From NCBI GenBank assembly GCA_964636405.1, contig CAZWSI010000006.1, positions 1 through 64,000 on the forward strand: DNA of 64,000 nucleotides, written 5' to 3'. Source of the stretch: CAZKGE01 sp964636405 (lineage in GTDB: Bacteria > Bacillota > Clostridia > Christensenellales > CAG-138). The first letter of the stretch is position 1; each line of letters starts with the position of its first letter. A program made the translations under genes and the position numbers. The notes below the pieces were generated by a model. The model saw only the letters and a program-made list of their open reading frames with translations. It was not told where the DNA came from and ran no database searches. This document shows positions 41,893 through 51,113 of the stretch, one piece after another.

Positions 41893-43041
41893 TTACAGCG
41901 CCACCCAGCAGCCGCCACCGCGCCCGCTCTCGATCACGGCCTCCACAAAGCGGACGCCCTCGCGCCCGTCCTGCGCCGTTGGATACAGGGGGCGGGAGGA
42001 TGGCTGCGTCTCGCCCGCAGGGTACGCGCGCACGTCGGCGAGGAAGCCCTTGTAAAGATTGGCCAGCGCCTCGTAATAGCCCTCCGGGTGTCCGGCGGGA
42101 AGCCGGTTTTCCGTGGAAAGAACGCCATTATAATCGTCGCGGCCGCGTAAAAGGGTCTGCACAGGCGCGTTGGGCTTGGCAAAGCGGAGCGTTTCGGGCT
42201 CGAGCTGCCGCCACTCGAGCGAGCCCTTCGTGCCGAACACGCGCAAGGAAAGATCGTTGCTGTGCCCGGCACAGAGCTTGGAGCACCAATAGCTGCCCGA
42301 CGCGCCCGACGCAAAGCGCAGCAGCATGCGCGCGGAGAGATCGAGCGCGCCGCCGTAGCATTCCGTCACGGCGCAAAGCCGCTCGATGGAAAGCCCCGTT
42401 ACAAAGCGCCCGATATACTCGATATGCGTGCCGATATCGCCCGTGGTGAGCGAGCAGCCCACCAGCGCTGGGTCGCTGCGCCAACCGGCTCGCTGCATGC
42501 CCGCGTTTTCGGGCTGGAGCGCCGCAAGCATGCCCTCGGCAAGAAACGAGCCGTCCACGTGGAGCACCTCGCCGATCTCGCCGCCTAGCACCATGGCGCG
42601 CATCAGCCGGAGCATCGCGTGGCCGGAATAGGTGTACGCCACGCCGAAGGGCAGGCCGCGCGCTTCGGCAAGCGCCGCAAGCTGCGCGCCCTCCTCGCTT
42701 GTAAAGCAAAGCGGCTTTTCGCACAATACGGGAATGCCGTTTTCCAGAAAGGCGCGGGCCGCCTCATAGTGAAAGCGGTTGGGCGTGGTAATGACGGCAA
42801 AGCGGATGCCGCCGCTGCGCGCCGCTTCCGCGCGCGCCATTTCCGAAGCGGACGCGTAGCAGCGCTCGGGCGCAACGCCCAACGCGCGCGCGCTCGCCTC
42901 GTTTTCCTCGGGCCTGCCGCTAAAGCACCCGGCCTCGAGCGCAACGCCGGGAAAGAAACCAAGCGCCGTGCGGTGTGCCGCACCGATAAACGCCTTGAGG
43001 CCGCCGCCGACCATGCCGTAGCCAAGAGCCGTTTTCTCCAT
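41893..43041 (-). CDS. Gfo/Idh/MocA family oxidoreductase
   Basis: NAD(P)-dependent sugar or inositol dehydrogenase-like protein of 382 residues. Rossmann start GYGMVGGGLKAFIGAAHR, then the conserved substrate-site signature CEKPLCFTSEEG (EKP motif) near 110, and the C-terminal beta-sheet domain. Close to the group with TTGDIGTHIEY. The actual substrate cannot be read from sequence. RBS ACGGAGG is upstream of ATG 43041. Stands alone after the surface-protein gene's hairpin. Confidence 0.92.
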   Translation of the reverse strand: MEKTALGYGMVGGGLKAFIGAAHRTALGFFPGVALEAGCFSGRPEENEASARALGVAPERCYASASEMARAEAARSGGIRFAVITTPNRFHYEAARAFLENGIPVLCEKPLCFTSEEGAQLAALAEARGLPFGVAYTYSGHAMLRLMRAMVLGGEIGEVLHVDGSFLAEGMLAALQPENAGMQRAGWRSDPALVGCSLTTGDIGTHIEYIGRFVTGLSIERLCAVTECYGGALDLSARMLLRFASGASGSYWCSKLCAGHSNDLSLRVFGTKGSLEWRQLEPETLRFAKPNAPVQTLLRGRDDYNGVLSTENRLPAGHPEGYYEALANLYKGFLADVRAYPAGETQPSSRPLYPTAQDGREGVRFVEAVIESGRGGGCWVAL

Positions 43042-43069
43042 AGACCGCGCCTCCGTTAAGGAAATTTCA

Positions 43070-43100
43070 AAGCGCGCGGAGCCGATCGCGCCGCGCGCTT
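43070..43100 (-). terminator. Candidate terminator of the surface-protein gene
   Basis: 10-bp GC-rich stem AAGCGCGCGG / CCGCGCGCTT with an 11-base loop. On the minus strand it runs into TGAAATTTCC, a weak T-tract. It lies between the surface-protein stop (43137) and the next gene. Confidence 0.5.
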
Positions 43101-43136
43101 GCCTGCATCATATTTTAGCGTGTTTCAGCGGTTCCG

Positions 43137-46133
43137 TCAATCGTCGCCAAAGCCGTCGTCGTCCTCGTCGCTTTCGTGGCTGCTGCGGAAGAACAGCCAG
43201 ATCACGCCGATGAGTATGACGATGCCCCCGGCGATAATGCCGATGAGCCGCCAGTTGATCGGAGTTTTTTGCGGTGTTGTTACGTCCGTAACGGGCAGCG
43301 CGTCAGGGGTCGCGGTCGGCGCGGGCGTAGCGGAGGACGAGGGCGCGGGCGTTGGGGTCGCGTCGGCGGCGAGGCGTTCCTTAAGGAACGCGTAGTCGGA
43401 GCAGCTCGATTGCTGCACCGTTGCCCAGCCGGAAATGTCCACCGCGCTGTCCTGCAAATACACGAGCTTGCCGCTCGTCGCGTCGTATTTATAGTAATAG
43501 AGCGTAAGCCCGGCGTACTCCTTGCCGACGAGGAGCTTGATGCTTGCCTCGGCGGGCAGCGCGCCGTCAAAGTTAAAGTGCACGGTGGCCACGTGCGCGT
43601 CGCCCGCGAGCTGCTTGACGATGCTGTTGTGGATGCAGTTGTTGATCACCACGCCGAAATCGTACCACACCCGCCCGCTTTCCGCGACCATGCTGCCCTT
43701 GGAAAAGCTGTATACGGCGTTCCCGGTCGAAATGAGCACGGGCTTCTCCTCGTTGCCCTTAATCAGCTTATTCAGCGTGGAGAAAAGCACGTTTGTGCCG
43801 CCTTCGGGGAGCGTGAGTTCATAGAGCTTGTCTGAGGCTTCGGTGGTTCCGCCGGTCGTTCCCCCGGTTGTTCCCCCCGTCGTTCCGCCGGTCGTTCCGC
43901 CTGTCGTCCCGCCGTCGCTGTCGGAGAGCGTGTAAAACGAGGCCGCCGGGCTTGCGGGCGAGGCTTGGTGCGAGGAGGTTGCCTTCACACGCTGATAGAA
44001 GGTGTATTTTTTGCCTGCGGAAAGGCCGCTGAACACATTGCTGTCCTGCCAGTTCGTGCCGCCGAGCGAATACTCGTAGCCGTTGTGCGCGGTGAGCGTA
44101 ATGCGGCTTGTGGAGCGGCTTTGGCGCGTGGGCGCGGCGGGCGCTTCCCCGCCGTAGGCGGAGGACACCGTAACGGACGCGGAGGACGCCTGCGAGCTGC
44201 CCTGCGTGCTGACCGCCACAAGGGAAACGGTGTAGCTGCCTGCGGCAAGGTTCGTGAGCGCATAGCTGTTTGCGGAGGCGGGGAGCGTAAAGGGACTGCC
44301 GCTTACATGCGCGCCGTTTATCATGACGCTCAGAATGTAGCCCGTCAGGGGCGCGCCGTTGCCGTCGGGCGTAATCCACGCGCAGGTGAGCTGGCCGGTC
44401 GCGCCGGCCGCGTCGAGCGTGGGCGTCGCCGGGACGAGCGCCGGGATGCGCATGGAGGCCGAAATCTGGCCGCTGTAGAGCGAGCCGTTGCCGCCGGCAG
44501 CGGCAGCAACGAGCGTAATCGTGCGCCCCAGATCGTTTGCCGTCACAAGATAGCTTGCGGCCGTAGCCCCGGCGATGGGCGTGGAATCGAAGTACCATTG
44601 CAAGGTGTAATCCTTGCCCAAAACCGCCGCGCCGCCGTTCAGCGTCACGTTCGCGGTGATATACCCGCCCGGAGCCGCCGTGCCGGAGAAGCTGATGGAG
44701 CCGGTGAGGGCCGCCGCAGCCACGCGCACCGCGCCGCTTGTAAAGGCGCTGGCATAATTGCCCGTGCCGGTCGCAGTCACGGTCAAAAGCTGCCCCACAT
44801 CGGACGAGACGACCGTATAGCTCTCGCCGGTAGCGCCCGCAATCGGCGTGCCGTTGCGGTTCCACTGATAGGTGAATACGGGCGCGGCGGGCGCTGAAGG
44901 CACGGTGACCACGGCCTTGAGCATATCGCCTGCTTCGACCGTGCCCGCCGTGCCGTAATCGGTCAAAAAGCCGATGGCCACGCTCCCCGTGATGCTGGCT
45001 GGCAAAATGGTATACTGCGTGGCAAGCCCGCCCGCGGGCAGCGCATAGTTTACGCTTGCAAGGCCCGTGGCCGTGTCGAGCACCGCCGTGACCGTGGCCG
45101 CGTAGGTTCCCGCCGCCGTTTCCGTGCCGCCCACCACCTTCAGGGTCAGCGCGTCGCCCGAGGCCTTGAGGCTGCCGGGCTTTACGGAGGCGGTCACATT
45201 GGAGGCGACAAGCGCGTCGTACGGGCGCGCCTCCGCGCCGTTCCAGGTCAGATCGTCCGCCGTGAGCACATAGGGCGTTATGTTGATGCGTGCCGTGGGG
45301 TAGACGAGCGTATAGTGCGCTGCGTCCGGCCCGGTCAGGCCGCCGCCCGTCACGGTGACGGTCTTGGCAGAGCCTGCCTGCGCGTCGGCGGTGGTTGCGC
45401 TGAAGGGGACGGTCGTATCGATGGCTACGCTTTCGCCCGCGACCACGTTTGCCAGATCCAGCGCGGGCGCGCCGAGCGTGAGCGGCACATTGGCCGTGCC
45501 GTCGTAAACCTTGGAGGAAGGAATGGTCACGCCCGTAAGCGAAAGCTGCGCGGGCCTGATTGCAAAATCGAACGAGGCCGCGCCGATATAGGCCGCGCCG
45601 TCGAACACGACGGTGAGTCTGTAAGTTCCAGGCTTGCTGGGTGCGGCGGAGGAGGAATATCCGTTCAAAGCGCCCGTGTAGAAAAAGTTCGGCGTTCCGG
45701 CAAGCGCGGTTACATCCGTGCCGTCGGCAAGCGCGGCGGTGGGCGTGCCGGAAAAGGCCGCGGGCATGCCGTCGTAGGTCTTTTCGGCCAACGCCACGCC
45801 GGAGACCGTAACCGTCTCGCGGCCGGTTTTGACATGCGCGGTGAGCGTAACGTTGGCAGAAGGCATCACAAAGGTCGTATTGGGCTGCAGCGGATCGGCA
45901 AAGACACCGCCCGCGTCGCTTGCCCAGTAGGCATGATCGCCCGCGTCCAGGGCCGCGACAGACACAACGGTTCCCGCCGCATAGCGCGCTTGCGGCGCGG
46001 GCTGGGTCGCGTCCGTGCCGCCGACGATGGCGAGCGTATAGGCCGTTTCCTCGGCATGGGTCACGGCGGCGCCGCCCAGCGCCAGTAAACAGATTGTCAT
46101 AAGCGCGCAGAGGGCGCGCAAGCTCTTTTTCAT
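43137..46133 (-). CDS. Large cell-surface protein with MBG/YDG, Ig-like and Fn3-like domains, membrane-anchored
   Basis: Protein of 998 residues; ATG 46133 behind AAAGGGG. A signal peptide (about 1-27) is followed by an InlB/FIVAR-style start, repeated MBG/YDG-type modules (TYDGMPAAFSG, KVYDGTANVPL, about 95-370), several Ig-like modules with the motif YQWNRNGTPIAGATGESY (about 395-590), and a Fn3-like module (about 590-680). A tandem GGTT repeat follows, then a unique region of about 180 residues, a Pro/Thr stalk and one C-terminal helix with an acidic tail. No LPXTG, so it is held by the helix. Adhesin-like role is inference. Confidence 0.85.
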   Translation of the reverse strand: MKKSLRALCALMTICLLALGGAAVTHAEETAYTLAIVGGTDATQPAPQARYAAGTVVSVAALDAGDHAYWASDAGGVFADPLQPNTTFVMPSANVTLTAHVKTGRETVTVSGVALAEKTYDGMPAAFSGTPTAALADGTDVTALAGTPNFFYTGALNGYSSSAAPSKPGTYRLTVVFDGAAYIGAASFDFAIRPAQLSLTGVTIPSSKVYDGTANVPLTLGAPALDLANVVAGESVAIDTTVPFSATTADAQAGSAKTVTVTGGGLTGPDAAHYTLVYPTARINITPYVLTADDLTWNGAEARPYDALVASNVTASVKPGSLKASGDALTLKVVGGTETAAGTYAATVTAVLDTATGLASVNYALPAGGLATQYTILPASITGSVAIGFLTDYGTAGTVEAGDMLKAVVTVPSAPAAPVFTYQWNRNGTPIAGATGESYTVVSSDVGQLLTVTATGTGNYASAFTSGAVRVAAAALTGSISFSGTAAPGGYITANVTLNGGAAVLGKDYTLQWYFDSTPIAGATAASYLVTANDLGRTITLVAAAAGGNGSLYSGQISASMRIPALVPATPTLDAAGATGQLTCAWITPDGNGAPLTGYILSVMINGAHVSGSPFTLPASANSYALTNLAAGSYTVSLVAVSTQGSSQASSASVTVSSAYGGEAPAAPTRQSRSTSRITLTAHNGYEYSLGGTNWQDSNVFSGLSAGKKYTFYQRVKATSSHQASPASPAASFYTLSDSDGGTTGGTTGGTTGGTTGGTTGGTTEASDKLYELTLPEGGTNVLFSTLNKLIKGNEEKPVLISTGNAVYSFSKGSMVAESGRVWYDFGVVINNCIHNSIVKQLAGDAHVATVHFNFDGALPAEASIKLLVGKEYAGLTLYYYKYDATSGKLVYLQDSAVDISGWATVQQSSCSDYAFLKERLAADATPTPAPSSSATPAPTATPDALPVTDVTTPQKTPINWRLIGIIAGGIVILIGVIWLFFRSSHESDEDDDGFGDD
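43842..43913 (-). repeat. Six 12-base tandem repeats coding a Gly-Gly-Thr-Thr spacer
   Basis: Six consecutive 12-base units (ggtcgttccgcc and variants on the plus strand) within the surface-protein gene. They encode six GGTT-type blocks that link the Fn3-like region to the unique C-terminal region. Such tracts can expand or shrink. Confidence 0.9.
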
Positions 46134-46383
46134 GAAAAACGCCCCTTTACCAATCACATTCATAGCTAAAACCTTCGCGCGCGGCAAAACGTTGCGCCGC
46201 GCAGCGAAAAACGCATTCTTTTATCAGTATCGCATATCAAATGCCTATATGCAAATGAACAAAGCGTGACGCAAATCCGAAAAACGCCTTCTTTTCATGA
46301 GAGCGCCGCCGAGTGGAGCCGCCCGCCGCATCCGTCATATTCCGTATTTCCCAAACCGTAAAAAGCATGTATAATATGAATAT

Positions 46384-47466
46384 ATGGATCGCATGGAGAT
46401 TCTGCGCCAGCGCCTATACCGGCAGTTTCTTACCCATACCGCGTCGCCCCCGCTCGCGGCGGAGCGGCTGCTTGGCGCGCAGGCGCAGTTTTTTTCCTAC
46501 GCGGCCTACACGCTTTCCCTGCGCGCGGGTGATGCGGCGTATGAGCCGAAGCTTTTTGTCAGGAGCTGGACGCACCGGGGCACGCTGCATCTCTTTCCCG
46601 TAAGCGACGCACCGCTGTATCTGCACGAGGGCTTTTCCACGGAATTCGGCCAGCGCGCGCTGACTGACCCGGCCATTGCCGAGGCGCGGAAGCGCCATTT
46701 CACCGAGTTTATGCTGGCGGAGATCGCAGCGGGGCGGGGAACCCGCGAGCAGCTAAAAGAAGCGTTTCTCAGCGCGGGCATGACGCAATATGAGCAGGCG
46801 GTTTTTCTGCATCCATGGGGCGGCCTTGCGCGCGCGCTGTGCGAGCGGGGCCTTATTGCCTATGCGGGGGATGGGGAAAAGCGCTTCGTGCCCCTTCCGC
46901 CCGCCGCGCCCATGCGTGCGGAGGACGCGCGGCGCGAAATGCTCGCGCGTTACTTTTCCTGCTATGGCCCCGCCACGCTCCGGGATGCGGCGTACTTTTT
47001 CGGCGCGCCGCAAAGGGCGCTTTCCGCGCGCATGGCCGAATTGCCGCTTGCTTGCGCCCGGGTGGACGGCCGGGACTATTACTGGCTCGGCCCGCTTGCG
47101 CAGGATGCGCCCGCCGTGCCCACGTGCGTGTTTTTATCGGGCTTTGATCCCATGCTGTTGGGGTATCAAAAGGCCGAGAGTCTCATTTTGCCGCGCGAAC
47201 GTATCCACGACGTTTTCAACGCGACGGGCATCGTGTTCCCGGTGGAGCTGTACCGGTGCAAGGCCGCCGCACGCTGGAAGCTTGTGGGAAAGCGCCTGCG
47301 TATCATGCCCTTTGCGCCCGTGAGCAAGGCCGCGCGGGAGGCGGTTTTGCGCGAGGCGCGCAGGAAGCTGCCTGCACTTGAGCCTGCGTTTTGGAGGCGG
47401 AATAGCCGCCGTGCCATCGTATTAGCGTTACAGGTTATAAATGTGAAGGAGGAAGCATTATGCTGA
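46384..47466 (+). CDS. Winged-helix DNA glycosylase-like protein (AlkZ/YcaQ family)
   Basis: Protein of 360 residues in the HTH_42 family, whose members unhook DNA crosslinks or remove bulky alkylated bases. The catalytic QxQ motif is visible in LLGAQAQFFSYA (Gln at about 33 and 35), and RSWTHRGTLHLF (about 60-71) is the family's most conserved stretch. The middle winged-helix region and C-terminal LSGFDPMLL are also typical. Start is ATG 46384 or 46393. A TATAAT box ends only 8 bases before 46384, so the message may be leaderless. The end overlaps the next gene by 7 bases. Confidence 0.85.
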   Translation: MDRMEILRQRLYRQFLTHTASPPLAAERLLGAQAQFFSYAAYTLSLRAGDAAYEPKLFVRSWTHRGTLHLFPVSDAPLYLHEGFSTEFGQRALTDPAIAEARKRHFTEFMLAEIAAGRGTREQLKEAFLSAGMTQYEQAVFLHPWGGLARALCERGLIAYAGDGEKRFVPLPPAAPMRAEDARREMLARYFSCYGPATLRDAAYFFGAPQRALSARMAELPLACARVDGRDYYWLGPLAQDAPAVPTCVFLSGFDPMLLGYQKAESLILPRERIHDVFNATGIVFPVELYRCKAAARWKLVGKRLRIMPFAPVSKAAREAVLREARRKLPALEPAFWRRNSRRAIVLALQVINVKEEALC

Positions 47467-49328
47467 CAAAAGACAGCCGCATCCGGGAGCTTTTGGCAAA
47501 CCCCATTGGCCGCGACCTAATGAACGCCCTCGCCCAATACGCGGGCGTGAAAATTGATTCCGACACGCCCTTGATTGGCGGGCTGCGCATCCGCAAGCTT
47601 GCGCGCCTTTCCGGCGGCATGCTCGACGAAACGCTCATCGATACGCTGCTTGGTCTGTGCAATCAGGAGGAGGGCACGCCCGAGCCCGCGCCCTCAAACG
47701 AGCGCGCCTGGTGGAAGGAGGCGGTCGTGTACCAGATCTACCCGCGCTCCTTCAAGGATGGAAACGGCGACGGCGTGGGCGACCTTGCGGGCGTAATCGA
47801 GAAGCTGGACTATCTGCAAGCGCTGGGCGTGGACGCTGTCTGGATGTCGCCCATCTGCGATTCTCCCAACGACGACAACGGCTACGACATCCGCGATTAC
47901 CGCGCCATCATGGCGGAGTTTGGCGAAATGGCGGACTTTGACCGCCTCATTGCGGAGCTGCATAAGCGCGGCATGCGCTTTATTATGGACATGGTGTTCA
48001 ACCATTCCTCCGACGAGCATCCGTGGTATCGCGCGTCCGCGAGCGACCCTGTCGGCCCCTACGGAGACTATTATATCTGGCGCAAGGGGGAAAACGGGAA
48101 CCCGCCCAACAACTGGCTTTCCTTCTTCTCCGGCAGCGCCTGGCGCTATGAAGAAGCGCGCGACGAATACGCGCTGCACCTGTTTTCTTCAAAGCAAATG
48201 GATCTGAATTGGGAGAATCCCGCCGTGCGGCGCGAGGTGTGCGATATCGCTGCCTTCTGGCGGAGTAAGGGTGTGGACGGCTTCCGACTGGACGTAATCA
48301 ACATCATCAGCAAGACCTCTTATGCCGACGGCAGCGAAACGATCAGCAAGCTTCTGCATATCCGGGGCATCGAGCATTACTTTTATGGGCGCAGGCTGCA
48401 CGAATTTCTCCGGCAGCTTCGCGCCGAGGGCCTTGGCGACGCGTACGCCATCGGCGAGGCGGCGGGCTTGGGACTGGAAATGTGCAAGCTTCTCTCCGCG
48501 CCGGAGCGCGGGGAGCTGAGCACCATGTTCTGCTTCGATCACAACGACTGTCCCGGCCACCACCGCTTCGAAGGACATCCTTATGACCTGAACCATCTTA
48601 AACGCTGCTTTTTGCGCTATGAGGGCGCGCACGCGGAAAGGGCGTGGCCCACGCTCTTTGTGGAAAACCACGACAACCCGCGCATGGTGTCCAAGGTCGA
48701 TCCCACAAACGTATACAGGAAGGAGCTGTCCAAGCTTTTCGCCGTGGCCACGCTCACCGGCCGGGGGACGCCCTTTATCTATCAGGGGCAGGAGCTGGGC
48801 ATGACAAACGTAGACTTTGCCGACGTTTCCGAGCTGCGCGATGTGGAAAGCCTCAACCGCTACCGCGAATTGAGTCAGGAAGGCGACGAAGCGCCCTTTG
48901 CGCACGTCGCGCGCGGCACGCGCGACCACGCCCGTACCCCCATGCAGTGGACGGCGGGCAAAAACGGCGGCTTTTCAGAGGAAACGCCCTGGATACGCGC
49001 CGGCGATTACGCGCGCGTAAACGCCGAAGCGCAGCAGGCCCAGCTTGATTCGCCGCTCAATTTCTATCGCGCGGCGGCGGCGCTGCGGCACGAGGCCAAG
49101 GACGCGCTGGTCTACGGCAGCTTTGAGCCTGTGGCGGAGAAGGCGGCTGATCTGTTCTGCTATTACCGCCGGGGCGAAAAGAGCGCTTATTATGTGGAAA
49201 TGAATTTGAGCGCCAAGCCGCGCCGCGCGCCCAAAACGGCGGGCGAGCTGGAGCGCGTTTTGTCCAATTATCCGGACGCGTCCGACGTGCTCCGACCCTA
49301 TGAGGCGAACGTGTATATTTGCCGGTAA
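47460..49328 (+). CDS. Alpha-glucosidase, glycoside hydrolase family 13 (oligo-1,6-glucosidase type)
   Basis: Cytoplasmic enzyme of 622 residues. The catalytic domain starts at WWKEAVVYQIYPRSF (about 84). GH13 landmarks: MDMVFNHSSDEHPWY, nucleophile Asp in DGFRLDVINI near 277, acid/base Glu in AIGEAAG near 333, and VENHDNPR near 404. Close to oligo-1,6-glucosidase and trehalose-6-phosphate hydrolase types. An extra N-terminal helical module of about 75 residues (RELLANPIGRDLMNALAQY... to DTLLGLCN) is not part of the GH13 fold. RBS GAAGGAGGAAG is strong. A terminator follows at 49353-49387. Confidence 0.93.
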   Translation: MLTKDSRIRELLANPIGRDLMNALAQYAGVKIDSDTPLIGGLRIRKLARLSGGMLDETLIDTLLGLCNQEEGTPEPAPSNERAWWKEAVVYQIYPRSFKDGNGDGVGDLAGVIEKLDYLQALGVDAVWMSPICDSPNDDNGYDIRDYRAIMAEFGEMADFDRLIAELHKRGMRFIMDMVFNHSSDEHPWYRASASDPVGPYGDYYIWRKGENGNPPNNWLSFFSGSAWRYEEARDEYALHLFSSKQMDLNWENPAVRREVCDIAAFWRSKGVDGFRLDVINIISKTSYADGSETISKLLHIRGIEHYFYGRRLHEFLRQLRAEGLGDAYAIGEAAGLGLEMCKLLSAPERGELSTMFCFDHNDCPGHHRFEGHPYDLNHLKRCFLRYEGAHAERAWPTLFVENHDNPRMVSKVDPTNVYRKELSKLFAVATLTGRGTPFIYQGQELGMTNVDFADVSELRDVESLNRYRELSQEGDEAPFAHVARGTRDHARTPMQWTAGKNGGFSEETPWIRAGDYARVNAEAQQAQLDSPLNFYRAAAALRHEAKDALVYGSFEPVAEKAADLFCYYRRGEKSAYYVEMNLSAKPRRAPKTAGELERVLSNYPDASDVLRPYEANVYICR

Positions 49329-49352
49329 ACGAGTCAAATGGCCAGAAACAGC

Positions 49353-49387
49353 GCGCGGCGGGGCAAAGAAACTCGCCGCGCATTTTT
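49353..49387 (+). terminator. Rho-independent terminator after the GH13 gene
   Basis: 8-bp stem GCGCGGCG / CGCCGCGC with a 13-base loop followed by ATTTTT. Confidence 0.82.
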
Positions 49388-49439
49388 ACGCGCGCAAAGG
49401 CTTGCGCCTATAGCGGCGACCAAAGCCGGCAAAGAAGGG

Positions 49440-49850
49440 CTACGCCTGTTCTTTTTCGTGCGCCGCTTTTTCCGCTTCGCGTTCCCGCTCGTCCATGAGA
49501 AGGGAGTAGTTGACGGCGCTGCCCGCTTCGTCCCAAAGCCGCTCGATGTTGTAATACTGCCGCTCTTCCGGGTAAAACAGATGCACGAGAATGTCGGAAA
49601 AGTCCAGCACAATCCAGCGGCCGGTGGAATAGCCCTCCTGGCGGCGGAGCGTCAAGCCCAATTCGCCCGCCTTTTCCTCCAGCTCGTCGCAAAGCGCCTT
49701 CACCTGGGAAACGGCCCTGCCGCTTGCGATAACGAACCAATCGGCCACCACGGTTTTTTCCATCACGGGGACAGCCAAAATCTCCTGCGCTTTTTTGTCG
49801 TAGAGAAGCTTACACAAGCCCAGAGCCTGCTCGCGAATCCTTTCGTTCAA
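49440..49850 (-). CDS. rsfS: Ribosomal silencing factor RsfS
   Basis: Protein of 136 residues that binds L14 and blocks subunit joining in starvation. Typical stretches: KKAQEILAVPV, ADWFVIASGRAVSQVKALCDELEEK, GYSTGRWIVLDFSDILVHLFYPEERQYYNIERLW. An extra charged C-terminal tail (EREREAEKAAHEKEQA) extends past the usual end. The start is TTG at 49850, supported by AAAGGAGG eight bases upstream. It follows the nadD-yqeK fusion by 13 bases, the usual neighbourhood. Confidence 0.95.
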   Translation of the reverse strand: MNERIREQALGLCKLLYDKKAQEILAVPVMEKTVVADWFVIASGRAVSQVKALCDELEEKAGELGLTLRRQEGYSTGRWIVLDFSDILVHLFYPEERQYYNIERLWDEAGSAVNYSLLMDEREREAEKAAHEKEQA

Positions 49851-49863
49851 TGATGAGCCTCCT

Positions 49864-51006
49864 TTATGTTTTGTTTCGTTTAGTAAAATAGTCCAGCGCT
49901 CGCTCGCTTGCCGGGTGATAGGGGAGTCCCTGCGCCTTCACAAAGGCGCGCACCCGCTCGAGCGCGCAGAGCATACCCGCTTCCGGCCCGCGCCCGCATG
50001 CCGCGCGTATAGCCTCTACACCGTCAAAATCGCGCCCGGGCTCCGTAATATCCGCCAAATACAGCGCCATATCCAGCGCCGTCATGTTCGCGTCGCCCGT
50101 GGCGTGCAGACGGATGGCCCGCAATACCGCGTCGGAGCTTACGCCGTAGCGCGTTCGCGCAAGCACCGCGCCCGCGGCCGCGTGCAGCACGGGGGGAACG
50201 TCCAGATCCTCGCCGGAAAGGAGCAACTGCGTATCGTGCTGCATATATTTGGCGCAGTCGTGCAAAAGCGCCGCAAGCCGCGCAGCCTCGAGATCAGCCC
50301 CCCAAGCTTCGGCAAGCCGTCCGGCTTCGATCATCGTTCCCAAAACATGGGCGTAGCGCGGCGCTGGCAGCTCGGCGCGCATCCGCTCCATGCGGCTCGC
50401 GATTTCTTCTGGGAAATACAGCGCCTGCTCAAAAATATAGCGTTCCACCGCGTCCGCCACAAGCCCCGTGACGGGAAAGCCGCAAAACACTCTGCGCCGG
50501 ATATCCGTCGAGGAGAGCAGCAGCGCGCACGCGGGCAGCATGGCCACCTCCACGCCAAACTCGCGCTTGAGTGCCTCGCGCGCAAAGCCGTCCGTTTCGT
50601 TGCAGCCCTTGCGGGGGATGCAGGCCACGCGCGCCATGGACAGGATCTCCGCCGGGTTCTTCCAGTTGGGCAGATCGGCGAGCATATCGCTGCCGAGAAT
50701 GAGCGTTAGCTCCGCGTCCGGGTAAAGCTTTTTGAGCGTGGAGAGCGTGTCGCATGTATAGCTTTTGCCGCGGCGGCCCAGCTCGAGGTCGCTCGCCTCC
50801 ACACCGGGCGCGTCCTGCGCGGCAAGCTGCGCCATGCGGAAACGGTGTCTGCCCTCCACGGCGTCCGCCACCTGCTTGTGCGGCGGATCGGCCGCGACCA
50901 TCAGCAGCACGCGGTTCAGCCCGAGCTTTTTTATGGCGCAATTCGCCATTTGTAAATGCGCCTTATGCACAGGATTAAAGGTTCCGCCGAGAATACCGAT
51001 GCGCAT
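49864..51006 (-). CDS. nadD: Fused nicotinate-nucleotide adenylyltransferase (NadD) and YqeK HD-domain hydrolase
   Basis: Protein of 380 residues combining two neighbours of the common nadD-yqeK-rsfS cluster. Residues 1-195: nucleotidyltransferase with GGTFNPVHKAHL (7-18) and the second motif SSTDIRRRV near 165, making deamido-NAD. Residues about 205-375: HD hydrolase with HVLGTMIEAGRLA, LLHDCAKYM near 246, and LADITEPGRDFDG, as in YqeK, an Ap4A-cleaving enzyme. RBS GGAGGCAGGC is upstream of ATG 51006. NadD-YqeK fusions are known in Clostridia, so this is expected rather than novel. Confidence 0.95.
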   Translation of the reverse strand: MRIGILGGTFNPVHKAHLQMANCAIKKLGLNRVLLMVAADPPHKQVADAVEGRHRFRMAQLAAQDAPGVEASDLELGRRGKSYTCDTLSTLKKLYPDAELTLILGSDMLADLPNWKNPAEILSMARVACIPRKGCNETDGFAREALKREFGVEVAMLPACALLLSSTDIRRRVFCGFPVTGLVADAVERYIFEQALYFPEEIASRMERMRAELPAPRYAHVLGTMIEAGRLAEAWGADLEAARLAALLHDCAKYMQHDTQLLLSGEDLDVPPVLHAAAGAVLARTRYGVSSDAVLRAIRLHATGDANMTALDMALYLADITEPGRDFDGVEAIRAACGRGPEAGMLCALERVRAFVKAQGLPYHPASERALDYFTKRNKT

Positions 51007-51047
51007 GCCTGCCTCCGGGCTCCGCTAAGCTGTTTGCGGATATATCT

Positions 51048-51077
51048 ATTATAGTATACTTTCGGCGAAAAGGGCAA
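51048..51077 (-). promoter_or_regulatory. Promoter of nadD/yqeK-rsfS
   Basis: Minus strand TTGCCC (51072-51077), 18-base spacer, TATAAT (51048-51053), about 42 bases upstream of the nadD start. Confidence 0.6.
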
Positions 51078-51113
51078 GAATCAAACATATTCTTTCAGAA
51101 GGGAGAAAGCGCT

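Noticed and set aside
43842..43913. Possible CRISPR-like repeats
   Set aside because: In-frame 12-base tandem codons for GGTT without spacers. No CRISPR array or cas genes are in the window.
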